From NCBI GenBank assembly GCA_024235875.1, contig JACKLP010000004.1:62001-126000 (forward strand): a stretch of 64,000 bases of DNA, written 5' to 3'. The DNA comes from Burkholderiaceae bacterium (GTDB lineage Bacteria > Pseudomonadota > Gammaproteobacteria > Burkholderiales > Burkholderiaceae_E). Each line of letters opens with the position of its first letter. Within the stretch, counting starts at the first letter, position 1. This document shows positions 8,126 to 16,968 of this stretch, one piece after another. The translations under genes and the position numbers were made by a program. The notes under the pieces were generated by a model that saw only the letters and a list, made by a program, of their open reading frames with translations, did not search any database and had not been told where the DNA came from.

Positions 8126-11100
8126 ATGACCGATCTCTCCGAAGCCAAGAAGCTCGCCGAATACCGCCCTCGTCACAAGGTCCGCTTCGTGACCGCGGCC
8201 TCGCTGTTCGACGGCCATGACGCCTCCATCAACATCATGCGGCGGATCCTGCAAAGCATGGGCGCGGAGGTCATCCACCTGGGCCACAACCGCTCGGTCG
8301 ACGAGATCGTCACCTGTGCGCTGCAAGAGGACGCGCAGGGTATCGCGGTCAGTTCCTACCAGGGTGGCCACGTCGAGTTCTTCAAGTACATGATCGACCT
8401 GTTGCGCGAGCGTGGTGGCGCGCACATCCAGGTGTTCGGCGGCGGCGGTGGCGTCATCGTCCCCGGTGAGATCCGCGAGTTGCAGGCCTACGGGGTCGCA
8501 AGGATCTATTCGCCCGAGGACGGCCAGCGGATGGGGCTGCCGGGCATGATCGGCGACATGCTGATGCGCTGCGACCACGACCTGTCGGCTCATGCGCCAA
8601 GCGCGGTCTCCGCCATCCAGGGACATACCCAGATGGCCTGGCGGGCACTCTCGCAGCTCTTGACTGCGCTCGAGAACGACAAGGCCGATGGCGCGATGCG
8701 CGCCGACATGCTGGCGCAGGCCGAGCAATCGGTGGCGCCTGTGATCGGAATCACGGGCACGGGCGGGGCCGGCAAGAGTTCCTTGACCGACGAGCTGATT
8801 CGTCGCTTCCGGCTAGACCAGGACGATCGGCTGCGCATCGCGGTGATCTCGATCGATCCGTCCCGGCGCAAGTCGGGTGGCGCGCTGCTGGGCGATCGGA
8901 TTCGGATGAACGCGATCGGCCCGTGGCCGAAGCGCCCCGCCGACGCGCGCCATGCTGCCACTGGCGGATCGGTCGATGCCCACGACGACGGCCGGCGTGT
9001 GTTCATGCGCTCGCTGGCGACCCGCGAGGCGGGCAGCGAGATCAGTCAGGCGCTGCCCGACGCGATCGCCGCCTGCAAGGCGGCCGGCTTCGACCTGATC
9101 GTCGTCGAGACCTCGGGTATCGGTCAGGGCGACGCGGCCATCGTCGATCACGTGGACCTGCCGATGTACGTGATGACGCCCGAGTTCGGCGCCGCGAGCC
9201 AGCTCGAGAAGATCGACATGCTCGATTTCGCCGAAGTGGTGGCAATCAACAAGTTCGATCGCAAGGGCGCGGCCGATGCCCAGCGCGATGTCGCCAAGCA
9301 GGTGCAGCGCAACCGCGCCGCCTTCGATCGCGGCCCCGACGAGATGCCGGTCTACGGCACGCAGGCCTCGCGCTTCAACGACGATGGCGTCACCGCGCTC
9401 TACCAGGGGATCAAGGAGTTGCTGGTCGAGAAGCAGGCCGACTTCGGCCTGAAGCTGCAGCCCGGTCGCCTGGCGCCGGCCGATACGCGCAGTTCGAGCG
9501 CGGCGAGCGCGATCGTCCCGACGCAGCGTGCTCGCTATCTTGCCGACATCTCTGAAAGCGTGCGTGGCTACAAGTCACGAGCCCGCGCACAGGCGCGCCT
9601 GGCGCGCGAGGTGCAGCAGCTGCGCGAAAGCCAGCGCATGCTCCACGAGGCGATTCCGCACAAGCACAAGGCGCGCGAGGCGCTCGAGGAGCAGGCGGTG
9701 CGGCGCGAGGAGCAACTCGATCCCGGCGCCCGGCGGCTGCTCGGATCGTGGCCCGAAGTTCGCGAGGCCTATGCCGGCGACGAATACGTGGTCAAGGTGC
9801 GCGATCGCGAGATCCGGACGGCGCTGACGCGCCGCTCGCTGTCGGGCTCGCGGATCCCCAAGGTGGTGCTGCCGGCCTACGAGGACCACGGCGAGTTGCT
9901 GAAGTGGTTGCTGCTCGAGAATCTGCCGGGCAGCTTCCCGTATACGGCGGGCGTGTTCTCGTTCAAGCGCGAGGGCGAGGACCCCACCCGGATGTTCGCC
10001 GGCGAGGGCGACCCCTTCCGCACCAATCGGCGATTCAAGTTGCTCTCCGAGGGCATGCCGGCCAAGCGCCTGTCCACTGCCTTCGATTCGGTCACGCTCT
10101 ACGGCAACGATCCGGACCTGCGGCCCGACATCTACGGCAAGGTCGGCAATTCGGGCGTCTCGATCGCCACGCTCGACGACATGAAGGTGCTCTACGGCGG
10201 CTTCGACCTGTGCGCGCCGAGCACCAGCGTGAGCATGACCATCAACGGGCCGGCGCCGACGATCCTGGCAATGTTCATGAACACCGCGATCGATCAGCAG
10301 ACCGAGGCGTTCTCGAGCGAGCACGGGCGCGAGCCGTCGGTCGATGAAGCCGCGCAGATTCGTGCGCGCACGCTCGCCACGGTGCGCGGCACGGTGCAGG
10401 CCGACATCCTCAAGGAGGACCAGGGCCAGAACACCTGCCTGTTCTCGACCGAGTTCTCGCTGAAGGTGATGGGCGACATCGCCGAGTACTTCGTTCGAAA
10501 CGACGTGCGCAACTTCTACTCGGTCTCGATCAGCGGCTATCACATCGCCGAAGCCGGGGCCAACCCGATCAGCCAGCTCGCGTTCACGCTGTCGAACGGC
10601 TTCACCTATGTGGAGGCCTACCTGGCGCGCGGGATGCACATCGACGATTTCGCGCCGAACCTGAGCTTCTTCTTCTCGAACGGCATGGACCCCGAGTACA
10701 CGGTGCTTGGCCGGGTCGCGCGCCGGATCTGGGCGGTGGCGATGCGCGATCGCTATGGCGCGAACGAGCGCAGCCAGAAGCTCAAGTACCACTGCCAGAC
10801 CAGCGGCCGATCGCTGCACGCGCAGGAAATCGCGTTCAACGACATCCGCACGACGCTGCAGGCCTTGATCGCCACCTACGACAACGCCAACAGCCTGCAC
10901 ACCAATGCCTACGACGAGGCGATCACGACGCCCACCGAGGAGAGCGTGCGCCGTGCGATGGCGATCCAGCTCATCATCAATCGCGAGTGGGGGCTGGCGA
11001 TGAACGAGAACCCCAACCAGGGGGCGTTCATCATCGACGAGTTGACCGAGCTGGTCGAGGAAGCCGTGTTGACCGAGTTCGAGCGCATCGCGGATCGTGG

Positions 11101-11485
11101 CGGCGTGCTCGGCGCCATGGAGACCGGCTACCAGCGCGGCAAGATCCAGGACGAAAGCATGCACTACGAGATGCTCAAGCACACCGGAGAGCATCCGATC
11201 GTCGGCGTGAACACCTTCCGCAACCCCGACGGCGACCCGATTCCCGAGACCCTCGAGCTGGCCCGCTCGACCGAGGACGAGAAGCGCAGCCAGCTCGAGC
11301 GCCTCGGGGCCTTCCATGCGCGTCATGCGGCGGCCAGTGGCCCCATGCTCGATCGGCTCAAGCAGGCCGCCATGGACAACGGCAACGTGTTCGAGGTGCT
11401 GATGGATGCCGTTCGCGTGTGTTCGCTGGGCCAGATCACGAACGCCCTGTTCGAGGTCGGCGGGCAGTATCGCCGCAGCATGTAG
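8126..11485 (+). CDS. icmF: Fused isobutyryl-CoA mutase
   Basis: 1119 residues, the full length of IcmF. Order of domains: an N-terminal B12-binding domain (residues about 15-150) with the base-off motif in SLFDGHDASINI and GGGGGVI; a MeaB-type G-protein chaperone domain (about 205-450) with P-loop GTGGAGKSS and NKFD; then the TIM-barrel acyl-CoA mutase domain (about 560 onward) with AGVFSFKREGEDPTRMFAGEG and NPNQGAFIIDELTE. IcmF interconverts isobutyryl-CoA and n-butyryl-CoA using adenosylcobalamin, and the internal GTPase handles cofactor loading. The neighbouring thiolase and the LiuR-like operator upstream support acyl-CoA catabolism. No strong ribosome site precedes the ATG, but the next in-frame starts cut into the B12 domain. 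Confidence 0.96.
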   Translation: MTDLSEAKKLAEYRPRHKVRFVTAASLFDGHDASINIMRRILQSMGAEVIHLGHNRSVDEIVTCALQEDAQGIAVSSYQGGHVEFFKYMIDLLRERGGAHIQVFGGGGGVIVPGEIRELQAYGVARIYSPEDGQRMGLPGMIGDMLMRCDHDLSAHAPSAVSAIQGHTQMAWRALSQLLTALENDKADGAMRADMLAQAEQSVAPVIGITGTGGAGKSSLTDELIRRFRLDQDDRLRIAVISIDPSRRKSGGALLGDRIRMNAIGPWPKRPADARHAATGGSVDAHDDGRRVFMRSLATREAGSEISQALPDAIAACKAAGFDLIVVETSGIGQGDAAIVDHVDLPMYVMTPEFGAASQLEKIDMLDFAEVVAINKFDRKGAADAQRDVAKQVQRNRAAFDRGPDEMPVYGTQASRFNDDGVTALYQGIKELLVEKQADFGLKLQPGRLAPADTRSSSAASAIVPTQRARYLADISESVRGYKSRARAQARLAREVQQLRESQRMLHEAIPHKHKAREALEEQAVRREEQLDPGARRLLGSWPEVREAYAGDEYVVKVRDREIRTALTRRSLSGSRIPKVVLPAYEDHGELLKWLLLENLPGSFPYTAGVFSFKREGEDPTRMFAGEGDPFRTNRRFKLLSEGMPAKRLSTAFDSVTLYGNDPDLRPDIYGKVGNSGVSIATLDDMKVLYGGFDLCAPSTSVSMTINGPAPTILAMFMNTAIDQQTEAFSSEHGREPSVDEAAQIRARTLATVRGTVQADILKEDQGQNTCLFSTEFSLKVMGDIAEYFVRNDVRNFYSVSISGYHIAEAGANPISQLAFTLSNGFTYVEAYLARGMHIDDFAPNLSFFFSNGMDPEYTVLGRVARRIWAVAMRDRYGANERSQKLKYHCQTSGRSLHAQEIAFNDIRTTLQALIATYDNANSLHTNAYDEAITTPTEESVRRAMAIQLIINREWGLAMNENPNQGAFIIDELTELVEEAVLTEFERIADRGGVLGAMETGYQRGKIQDESMHYEMLKHTGEHPIVGVNTFRNPDGDPIPETLELARSTEDEKRSQLERLGAFHARHAAASGPMLDRLKQAAMDNGNVFEVLMDAVRVCSLGQITNALFEVGGQYRRSM

Positions 11486-11492
11486 CGCGGCC

Positions 11493-11765
11493 ATGAACGG
11501 CAGCGAAGCGCAAGGGCGAGCGGATCCCCGGCCGGTGGCCGATGTCGCGCCGGATCCGCTCGAACTGGAGCGCAGGGTTACCGAGCTCGAGATCCAGGCG
11601 GGTTTCTCCGAGGACCTCCTCGAGACCCTGAACGCGCAGGTCGCGCGCCAGCAAGAGATCATCGAAACGCTCGTGCGCGAGATCGGCCGCCTGCGCGAGC
11701 AGCAGGCCAAGACCGGCACCGAGCCGCCGCGAAGCCTGCGCGACGAGTTGCCGCCGCACTACTGA
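11493..11765 (+). CDS. slyX: SlyX family protein
   Basis: 90 residues. The central heptad-rich helix (LERRVTELEIQAGFSEDLLE through EIIETLVREIGRLREQ) and the C-terminal ending DELPPHY are the hallmarks of SlyX, a small coiled-coil protein of unknown biochemical role that is widespread in proteobacteria. The start at 11493 lies seven bases after the icmF stop, so the two are probably co-transcribed. The frame extends upstream inside icmF without family similarity. The link to icmF is positional only. Confidence 0.88.
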   Translation: MNGSEAQGRADPRPVADVAPDPLELERRVTELEIQAGFSEDLLETLNAQVARQQEIIETLVREIGRLREQQAKTGTEPPRSLRDELPPHY

Positions 11766-11808
11766 GTGCCCGGCACAATACAGACCGACATCAACTGACG
11801 GAGCCGAC

Positions 11809-13026
11809 ATGAAACGGGTCGTGATTTGTGAGCCGCTGCGCACCGCCGTGGGCGGCTATGGCGGCATGTACGTCAACGTGCCGGCGACCCAATTGGCGCG
11901 CACGGTGATCGAGGCGGTCCTTGCACGCACCGGGATCGATCCGGACCGCATCGATGACGTCATCTTCGGGCAGTGCTATCCGAACGGCGAGGCGCCGGCG
12001 ATCGGGCGGGTGGCCGCCCTGGACGCCGGCCTGCCCGTCACCGTGCCCGGCCTGCAGCTCGACCGGCGATGCGGCTCGGGGCTGCAGGCCGTGCTCGACG
12101 CCGCGATGCGGGTGCAGACCGGCGTGGCGTCGATCGTGCTGGCCGGTGGCGCCGAAAGCATGAGTCGGGCCGAGTACTACTCCGAGGACATGCGCTGGGG
12201 GACCCGCGGACGTCCGACCCAGATGCACGACCGCCTGGCGCGTGGGCGCGTCACGGCGGGCGGATTCCGCCATCCGGTGCCCGGCGGCATGCTCGAGACC
12301 GCCGAGAACCTGCGCCGCGAATACTCGGTACCGCGTGCCGAGCAGGATGAACTCGCGTTGCGCTCCCACCAGCGCGCTTGCGCCGCCATTGCCGACGGGC
12401 GCTTTGCCGAGGAGATCGTTCCGGTCACGATCAAGGGTGGGCGCGGAAAGCCCGATACCGTGATCGATCGCGACGAGCATGCCCGTCCGGATGCCTCGCT
12501 GGAGCGGCTGGGTGCGCTGCGGCCGATCCTCCTGGGCAGTGACCCGGACGCCACCGTGACCGCTGGCAACGCCAGTGGCCAGAATGACGGCGCGGCCGTG
12601 TGCGTGGTCACCGACCCCGAGACCGCCGAATCACTCGGCCTGCAGCCTTTCGCCGAACTCAAGGCCTGGGCGGTGGCGGGGGTCGAGCCCTCGCGGATGG
12701 GCATCGGGCCCGTGCCTGCGTCGAACAAGGCGCTCGAGCGCGCGGGCCTCTCGTTCAAGGACATCGACCTGATCGAACTGAACGAGGCGTTCGCGGCCCA
12801 GGTGCTCGCCTGCACGCGTGCCTGGGGCTTCGAGGCGGGTGATTTCGAGCGGCTCAACGTCAACGGCTCGGGTATCTCGCTCGGCCATCCGGTCGGGGCG
12901 ACCGGCGTGCGGATTCTCACGACGCTGGTGCGCGAGATGCGCAGGCGCGGCGCGCGCTACGGGCTCGAGACGATGTGCATCGGCGGCGGCCAGGGTCTGG
13001 CTGCCGTGTTCGAGCGCGTCGGCTGA
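11809..13026 (+). CDS. Acetyl-CoA C-acyltransferase (thiolase)
   Basis: 405 residues, normal for a degradative or biosynthetic thiolase. The catalytic nucleophile is C88 (DRRCGSGLQAV). H360 (GHPVGATG) and C390 (CIGGGQG) complete the active site, and NEAFAAQ is present. It catalyses CoA-dependent cleavage of 3-ketoacyl-CoA or the reverse Claisen condensation in the cytoplasm. The start has GGAG nine bases upstream. Its position after icmF and slyX suggests use in the same acyl-CoA pathway. Substrate chain length cannot be told. Confidence 0.93.
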   Translation: MKRVVICEPLRTAVGGYGGMYVNVPATQLARTVIEAVLARTGIDPDRIDDVIFGQCYPNGEAPAIGRVAALDAGLPVTVPGLQLDRRCGSGLQAVLDAAMRVQTGVASIVLAGGAESMSRAEYYSEDMRWGTRGRPTQMHDRLARGRVTAGGFRHPVPGGMLETAENLRREYSVPRAEQDELALRSHQRACAAIADGRFAEEIVPVTIKGGRGKPDTVIDRDEHARPDASLERLGALRPILLGSDPDATVTAGNASGQNDGAAVCVVTDPETAESLGLQPFAELKAWAVAGVEPSRMGIGPVPASNKALERAGLSFKDIDLIELNEAFAAQVLACTRAWGFEAGDFERLNVNGSGISLGHPVGATGVRILTTLVREMRRRGARYGLETMCIGGGQGLAAVFERVG

Positions 13027-13095
13027 GCCGGACCCAAGGGCCGTCGCGCCGCCGTTCGGCCGCTGGTGAAGAGTGGAGGTGGTGCGGGTCGCGAC

Positions 13096-13512
13096 TCAGC
13101 CCGCGTATTCGCCGAATTCGGGCAGCGGCCCGGTCTGGCCGCCGCATGACCAGCCGGCGCGCGAGCCCATGAAGATCCGGGCTTCCGGGGCCATGCCCGG
13201 ATCCACGTCGAGCGAGCCGGCCGGAACCACGATCAAGCCGTTCTGAGAGCTGACCCGGGGCAGTCGCGCTCCACACTCGCTGCAAAAGCAGTTGGTGAAG
13301 CGCTCGGCCTCGGGCACCTTGAACTGTCGGATCAGCGCCTCGCCGCTGTCCCAGTGCAGCCTGCCTTCCACGAACAGGTTGCTGGCGTGGCCGGTGCCGG
13401 TGGCCTTTCGGCAGCGTGTGCAATGGCAGTGGTAGAAGCGCGTCGGCGTGCCCCGGATGGTGAAGCGCACGCCGCCGCACAGGCAGCTACCCGTCAGTGT
13501 TCGTGATTCCAT
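13096..13512 (-). CDS. GFA family (glutathione-dependent formaldehyde-activating-like) zinc protein
   Basis: 138 residues with the GFA zinc-binding cysteines: CLCGG near residue 10, CHCTRCRKATG near 35-45 and NCFCSECGARL near 95-105. Family members bind structural and catalytic zinc; the founding member was proposed to condense glutathione with formaldehyde, but most homologues have no proven activity. It is convergent with the thiolase gene and followed closely upstream by the rhodanese-like gene on the same strand. Confidence 0.88.
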   Translation of the reverse strand: MESRTLTGSCLCGGVRFTIRGTPTRFYHCHCTRCRKATGTGHASNLFVEGRLHWDSGEALIRQFKVPEAERFTNCFCSECGARLPRVSSQNGLIVVPAGSLDVDPGMAPEARIFMGSRAGWSCGGQTGPLPEFGEYAG

Positions 13513-13524
13513 CGACGGCTCCGG

Positions 13525-14466
13525 TCAGCGCAGAGAAACCTGGGCTTCCATCGGCGCGTTCTGCAATCGGCTCCACTCGGTCAGCGAGCCGTCGTACATG
13601 CGCGCGTTCTTCTTGCCCAGGATCGCGTGGTCGACGAACCAGCCGAGCGAGGCCCAGTGGCCGGTATTGCAATAGGTCACCGTACCGTCGGCCATCGGCG
13701 CCTTGCTGTAGGCGTAGAGCTTTCGGATCTCGTCGACCGGGCGGAACTTGCCCTTGTTGTCGGTGGTGGTCCAGATGCCGGGCAGGCTCGCGGCACCCGT
13801 GATGCGCCCGTGCCGGGTAACGGCCCCGCTCTTGTTGATGCCAAGGTACTGGTCGGTGGGTCGCGAATCGATCAACAGGCCCTTGGCCGCGGCCGTGCGC
13901 ACTTCGTCGGGACCGGCCAGGAAGCGCGTATCGAGCTTCACCTTGAACGCGCTCGGGGCGGGCTCGGCGGCCGGACCCTTGGCGATCGGGTTCGCCTTGT
14001 CGGCGAGCCAGGCCAGCAGGCCGCCGTTCAGGACCGACACATTGTCGTGGCCGGCCACCAGCAGCGTCCAGTAGACACGCGTGGCCGAGCCGATGTCGGC
14101 GGCGTCCTTGCCCATCGCGACCACGACGACATGGTCGCCATGCTTCACGCCGGCCTTCGAGATCAGCTTCTCGAGATACTCGGCCGAGGGCAGCAGGCCC
14201 TTGATCACGTCCTTTTTCTTGTCGGGTCCCACCACCTTGTCCTGGCGCCAGCCGGTCTTGCCGCCGTAGGGGGAGTTCACCGAGCCGGGGATGCGTCCGG
14301 CCTCGAAGGCCTTGGCGGCCCGGATGTCGAGCAGCACGACACCGGGCTTGCCCATGTTGGCCTTCAGCCAGGCGACGTCGACCAATGCCTGGGCGGCCAG
14401 CGCCGAGGTGGTCGCCGCGACGCCCGCAACGCACGCGATCAGGAATTTGATGAAGCGCATGTTCAT
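13525..14466 (-). CDS. Exported rhodanese-like sulfurtransferase
   Basis: 313 residues with an N-terminal signal peptide (RFIKFLIACVAGVAATTSALA) and two rhodanese domains. The N-terminal domain begins LVDVAWLKANMGKPGVVLLD. The C-terminal one carries the active-site loop YCNTGHWAS, with the catalytic Cys in it. Such proteins move sulfane sulfur from thiosulfate or 3-mercaptopyruvate to an acceptor; export places this one in the periplasm. AAGGAG sits just upstream of two close ATGs (14466 and 14460), so the start is uncertain by two codons. The longer frame to 14547 adds no plausible sequence. Confidence 0.88.
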   Translation of the reverse strand: MNMRFIKFLIACVAGVAATTSALAAQALVDVAWLKANMGKPGVVLLDIRAAKAFEAGRIPGSVNSPYGGKTGWRQDKVVGPDKKKDVIKGLLPSAEYLEKLISKAGVKHGDHVVVVAMGKDAADIGSATRVYWTLLVAGHDNVSVLNGGLLAWLADKANPIAKGPAAEPAPSAFKVKLDTRFLAGPDEVRTAAAKGLLIDSRPTDQYLGINKSGAVTRHGRITGAASLPGIWTTTDNKGKFRPVDEIRKLYAYSKAPMADGTVTYCNTGHWASLGWFVDHAILGKKNARMYDGSLTEWSRLQNAPMEAQVSLR

Positions 14467-14570
14467 GGTCTCCTTCGTTTTGACCCGCTGGTGCGGGTGA
14501 GCAAGCTTACTCCCGCCCGGGCGGCCGGTGTACGAGGCGGCTCGCAACGCGCGCGCTACCGTTCATGGGG

Positions 14571-15755
14571 CTAGCCTTGCCCGAACTGGCGTTCGATCCG
14601 GTCGAACGCGCGTTCGATCGTGTCTTCGTCGACGCAGTAGGCCATCCGCACGTGATGCTCGCCGCGAGGACCGAATGCGGCGCCCGGCGTCACACTCACT
14701 CGGGCCTGCTCGAGTAGACGGATCGAGAACTCGCGCGAGCATTCATGCGCGACACGGATCCGGGGAAAGACGTAGTAGGCGCCTTGCGGTCGCACGTAAT
14801 CGAACACATGGGGCAAGGCATCGAGTCGCTGGCAGATCAGTTCGCGGCGTCTGGCCAGCGTCTGCTCGAACTCATGCACATGAGGCGACGCCCCCGAGAG
14901 CGCCGCGATCCCCGCCACCTGCGAGATTCTCGGTGTGCAGATCAGCGTTGCGTCGTGCACCTTGAGCACCTCGCGCTTCAGATAGGCGGGCACGATCATG
15001 TAGCCGAGCCGCCAGCCGCTCATCGCGTGGCACTTGGAGAAGGTGAACAGGTAGGCGAGGTGCTCGCGCATCGCCTCGACCGATGAAAGGTTGAAGCAGC
15101 GCGATCGGTTCTCGTAGGTGAAGTGCGAGTACGGATCGTCGATCAGCACGAATACCCCGGCCTCGCGGGCGATCTCGCCCACCCGGCGCAGCTCGGCTTC
15201 GGTGAAGATCCGGCCGGTCGGATTGGACGGCGAGACGATCACGATGGCGCGGGTGCGCGGGCCGAGCAGGCTGGGCAGGGTCTCGACGTCGAGCGCCCAG
15301 TCGCGTGATTCGTCGAGCGCCCAGAACACTGGCTCGCCGCCGCAAAGGCGGATCTGTTGCACATGCGAAGCGAACCCGGGATCAGTCAGCACGACCTCGC
15401 TGCCCGGATCCACGAGCACATGCAGGAGGGCATTCAGACCCTGCATGTTGCCGGCGGTGATCAGCACGTTCGCATCCGGATCGACCTCGATCCCGGTTGC
15501 GTCGCGATGGACCTCGGCGACCAGCCGGCGCAGTTCGGGCAGCCCGTCGGGCAGCGCGTACTTGCCGATGTCGGGATCGCTTGCGAGCGCCTGCGTGACG
15601 GCATCGCGAATGGCGGCCGGGGTTTGAAAGGACGGCAGGCCCCAGCTCAGCGACGCGGCACCCTCGACGCGCGCACTGCGCATCGCCATCTCCTTGATCG
15701 CGGAGATCTCGATGCCTGCCACGAATCTGGAGATGGGTGCCTGCGTCGCGCTCAT
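14571..15755 (-). CDS. PLP-dependent class I/II aminotransferase
   Basis: 394 residues, fold type I aminotransferase. Visible signatures are SWGLPSF near the N-terminus, NMQGLNALLH for the PLP phosphate region, VSPSNPTGRIF, and the Schiff-base lysine in SKCHAMSGWRLGY. It also has the typical C-terminal substrate Arg region (HVRMAYC). The ATG at 15755 has GGAGG five bases upstream; an in-frame GTG at 15761 would sit on the ribosome site. Substrate is not predictable; aspartate, aromatic or alanine types share these motifs. It is on the same strand as the LLM oxidoreductase 46 bases upstream. Confidence 0.92.
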   Translation of the reverse strand: MSATQAPISRFVAGIEISAIKEMAMRSARVEGAASLSWGLPSFQTPAAIRDAVTQALASDPDIGKYALPDGLPELRRLVAEVHRDATGIEVDPDANVLITAGNMQGLNALLHVLVDPGSEVVLTDPGFASHVQQIRLCGGEPVFWALDESRDWALDVETLPSLLGPRTRAIVIVSPSNPTGRIFTEAELRRVGEIAREAGVFVLIDDPYSHFTYENRSRCFNLSSVEAMREHLAYLFTFSKCHAMSGWRLGYMIVPAYLKREVLKVHDATLICTPRISQVAGIAALSGASPHVHEFEQTLARRRELICQRLDALPHVFDYVRPQGAYYVFPRIRVAHECSREFSIRLLEQARVSVTPGAAFGPRGEHHVRMAYCVDEDTIERAFDRIERQFGQG

Positions 15756-15801
15756 TCTCACCTCCGTCGGCTTCGAGTGCGCGGCCGGGCTGCCGCGCGC
15801 C

Positions 15802-16806
15802 TCAGTCCGCCGCGACCGGTTCCAGCGCCTGCCCGACCTCGGCCAGGATCTCGTAGGACCGGACTCGGGCCGCGGGGTCGAAGATGGGTGCGCTGACCAT
15901 GAGCTCGTCGGCCCGGGTCCGTTCGAGGAAGCGCGTGAGCTCGCGTCGCAGGGTCTCGGGCGAGCCGACGAACGAGCACGACAGCATGCGCATGACCTGC
16001 ACCTTCTCGGCCGGATGCCAATAGGCCTCGATATCGTCGACGGGCGGTGCCATCAGGCCGCGCTCGTTGCGCATCATGTCGGTGAAGCGCTGCTGCAGCG
16101 TGGTGAACAGGCGGCGTGCCTCGTCATCGGTGTCGGCCGCGATCACGTTGATGCACGGCATCGCATAGGGGCGGTCGAGTTGCTCCGAGGGCTGGAAGCG
16201 ATCCCGGTAGACGGCCAGCGCGTCATCGAGCGCGTCGGGTGCGAAATGGGAGGCGAACGCGTACGGCAGTCCGAAGTACGCGCCGACCTGCGCGCCGTAG
16301 AGGCTCGATCCCAGGATCCACAGGGGTACGCGCAGGCCGGCACCGGGCACGGCGCGCAGCACCTGCTTGGGTTGCACCGGTTCGAAGAACTGGCGCAACT
16401 CCTGCACATCCTCTGGAAAGCGCTCGGCGGCTCCCGGGTCTCGTCGCATTGCGCGGATCGCCAGGTGGTCGGTTCCCGGCGCGCGACCCAGGCCCAGGTC
16501 GATCCGGCCAGGGAACAGCGACTCCAGCGTGCCGAACTGCTCGGCCACCTGCAGCGGTGAGTGATTGGGCAGCATGATGCCGCCCGCGCCGACGCGGATC
16601 GAGTTCGTACCGCCGGCCAGGTGACAGATCACCACCGAGGTGGCCGCGCTGGCGATGCCGGTCATGTTGTGGTGTTCGGCCACCCACAGGCGCCGATAGC
16701 CGAAGCGCTCCACGTGGCGGGCGAGATCGAGCGCGTTGCGAAGGGCGTCGGCCGGCGTGTCGCCGACCCTGACCGGAACCAGGTCGAGAACGGATAGCGG
16801 AATCAT
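15802..16806 (-). CDS. LLM-class (luciferase-like) flavin-dependent oxidoreductase
   Basis: 334 residues with the bacterial luciferase-like TIM barrel of the MsnO8 type. Features include the start IPLSVLDLVPVRVGD, WVAEHHNM, the ligand strand RVGAGGIMLPNHSPL, and LGRAPGTD. These enzymes use FMNH2 or F420-like flavin to oxidise small substrates, but the true substrate here is unknown. It is encoded in a minus-strand run with the aminotransferase downstream and an MFS transporter upstream. Confidence 0.92.
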   Translation of the reverse strand: MIPLSVLDLVPVRVGDTPADALRNALDLARHVERFGYRRLWVAEHHNMTGIASAATSVVICHLAGGTNSIRVGAGGIMLPNHSPLQVAEQFGTLESLFPGRIDLGLGRAPGTDHLAIRAMRRDPGAAERFPEDVQELRQFFEPVQPKQVLRAVPGAGLRVPLWILGSSLYGAQVGAYFGLPYAFASHFAPDALDDALAVYRDRFQPSEQLDRPYAMPCINVIAADTDDEARRLFTTLQQRFTDMMRNERGLMAPPVDDIEAYWHPAEKVQVMRMLSCSFVGSPETLRRELTRFLERTRADELMVSAPIFDPAARVRSYEILAEVGQALEPVAAD

Positions 16807-16968
16807 GGCGTGGAGTCTGTCGTCGGTGGGCGCATTGGCTGGGTACTTCAGCAGCCCACTAGCTTATCAGCGCCCGTGTGACGACCCCACCGAAGGTTCC
16901 GGATCTTGCCCCCTGGGCGCGACCAGGCCTGCACCGGCTGGGGCCGCACCCGATGTGTCGCGCGCGTC

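Noticed and set aside
7666..8148. N-terminal extension of the GGDEF/EAL protein up to 8148
   Set aside because: The extra 160 residues are Arg-rich low-quality text overlapping icmF and the LiuR-like operator; the transmembrane part starts after the ATG at 7665.
9575..11719. A 714-codon minus-strand frame inside icmF
   Set aside because: His/Arg/Val-rich antisense text with no motif; icmF is unambiguous.
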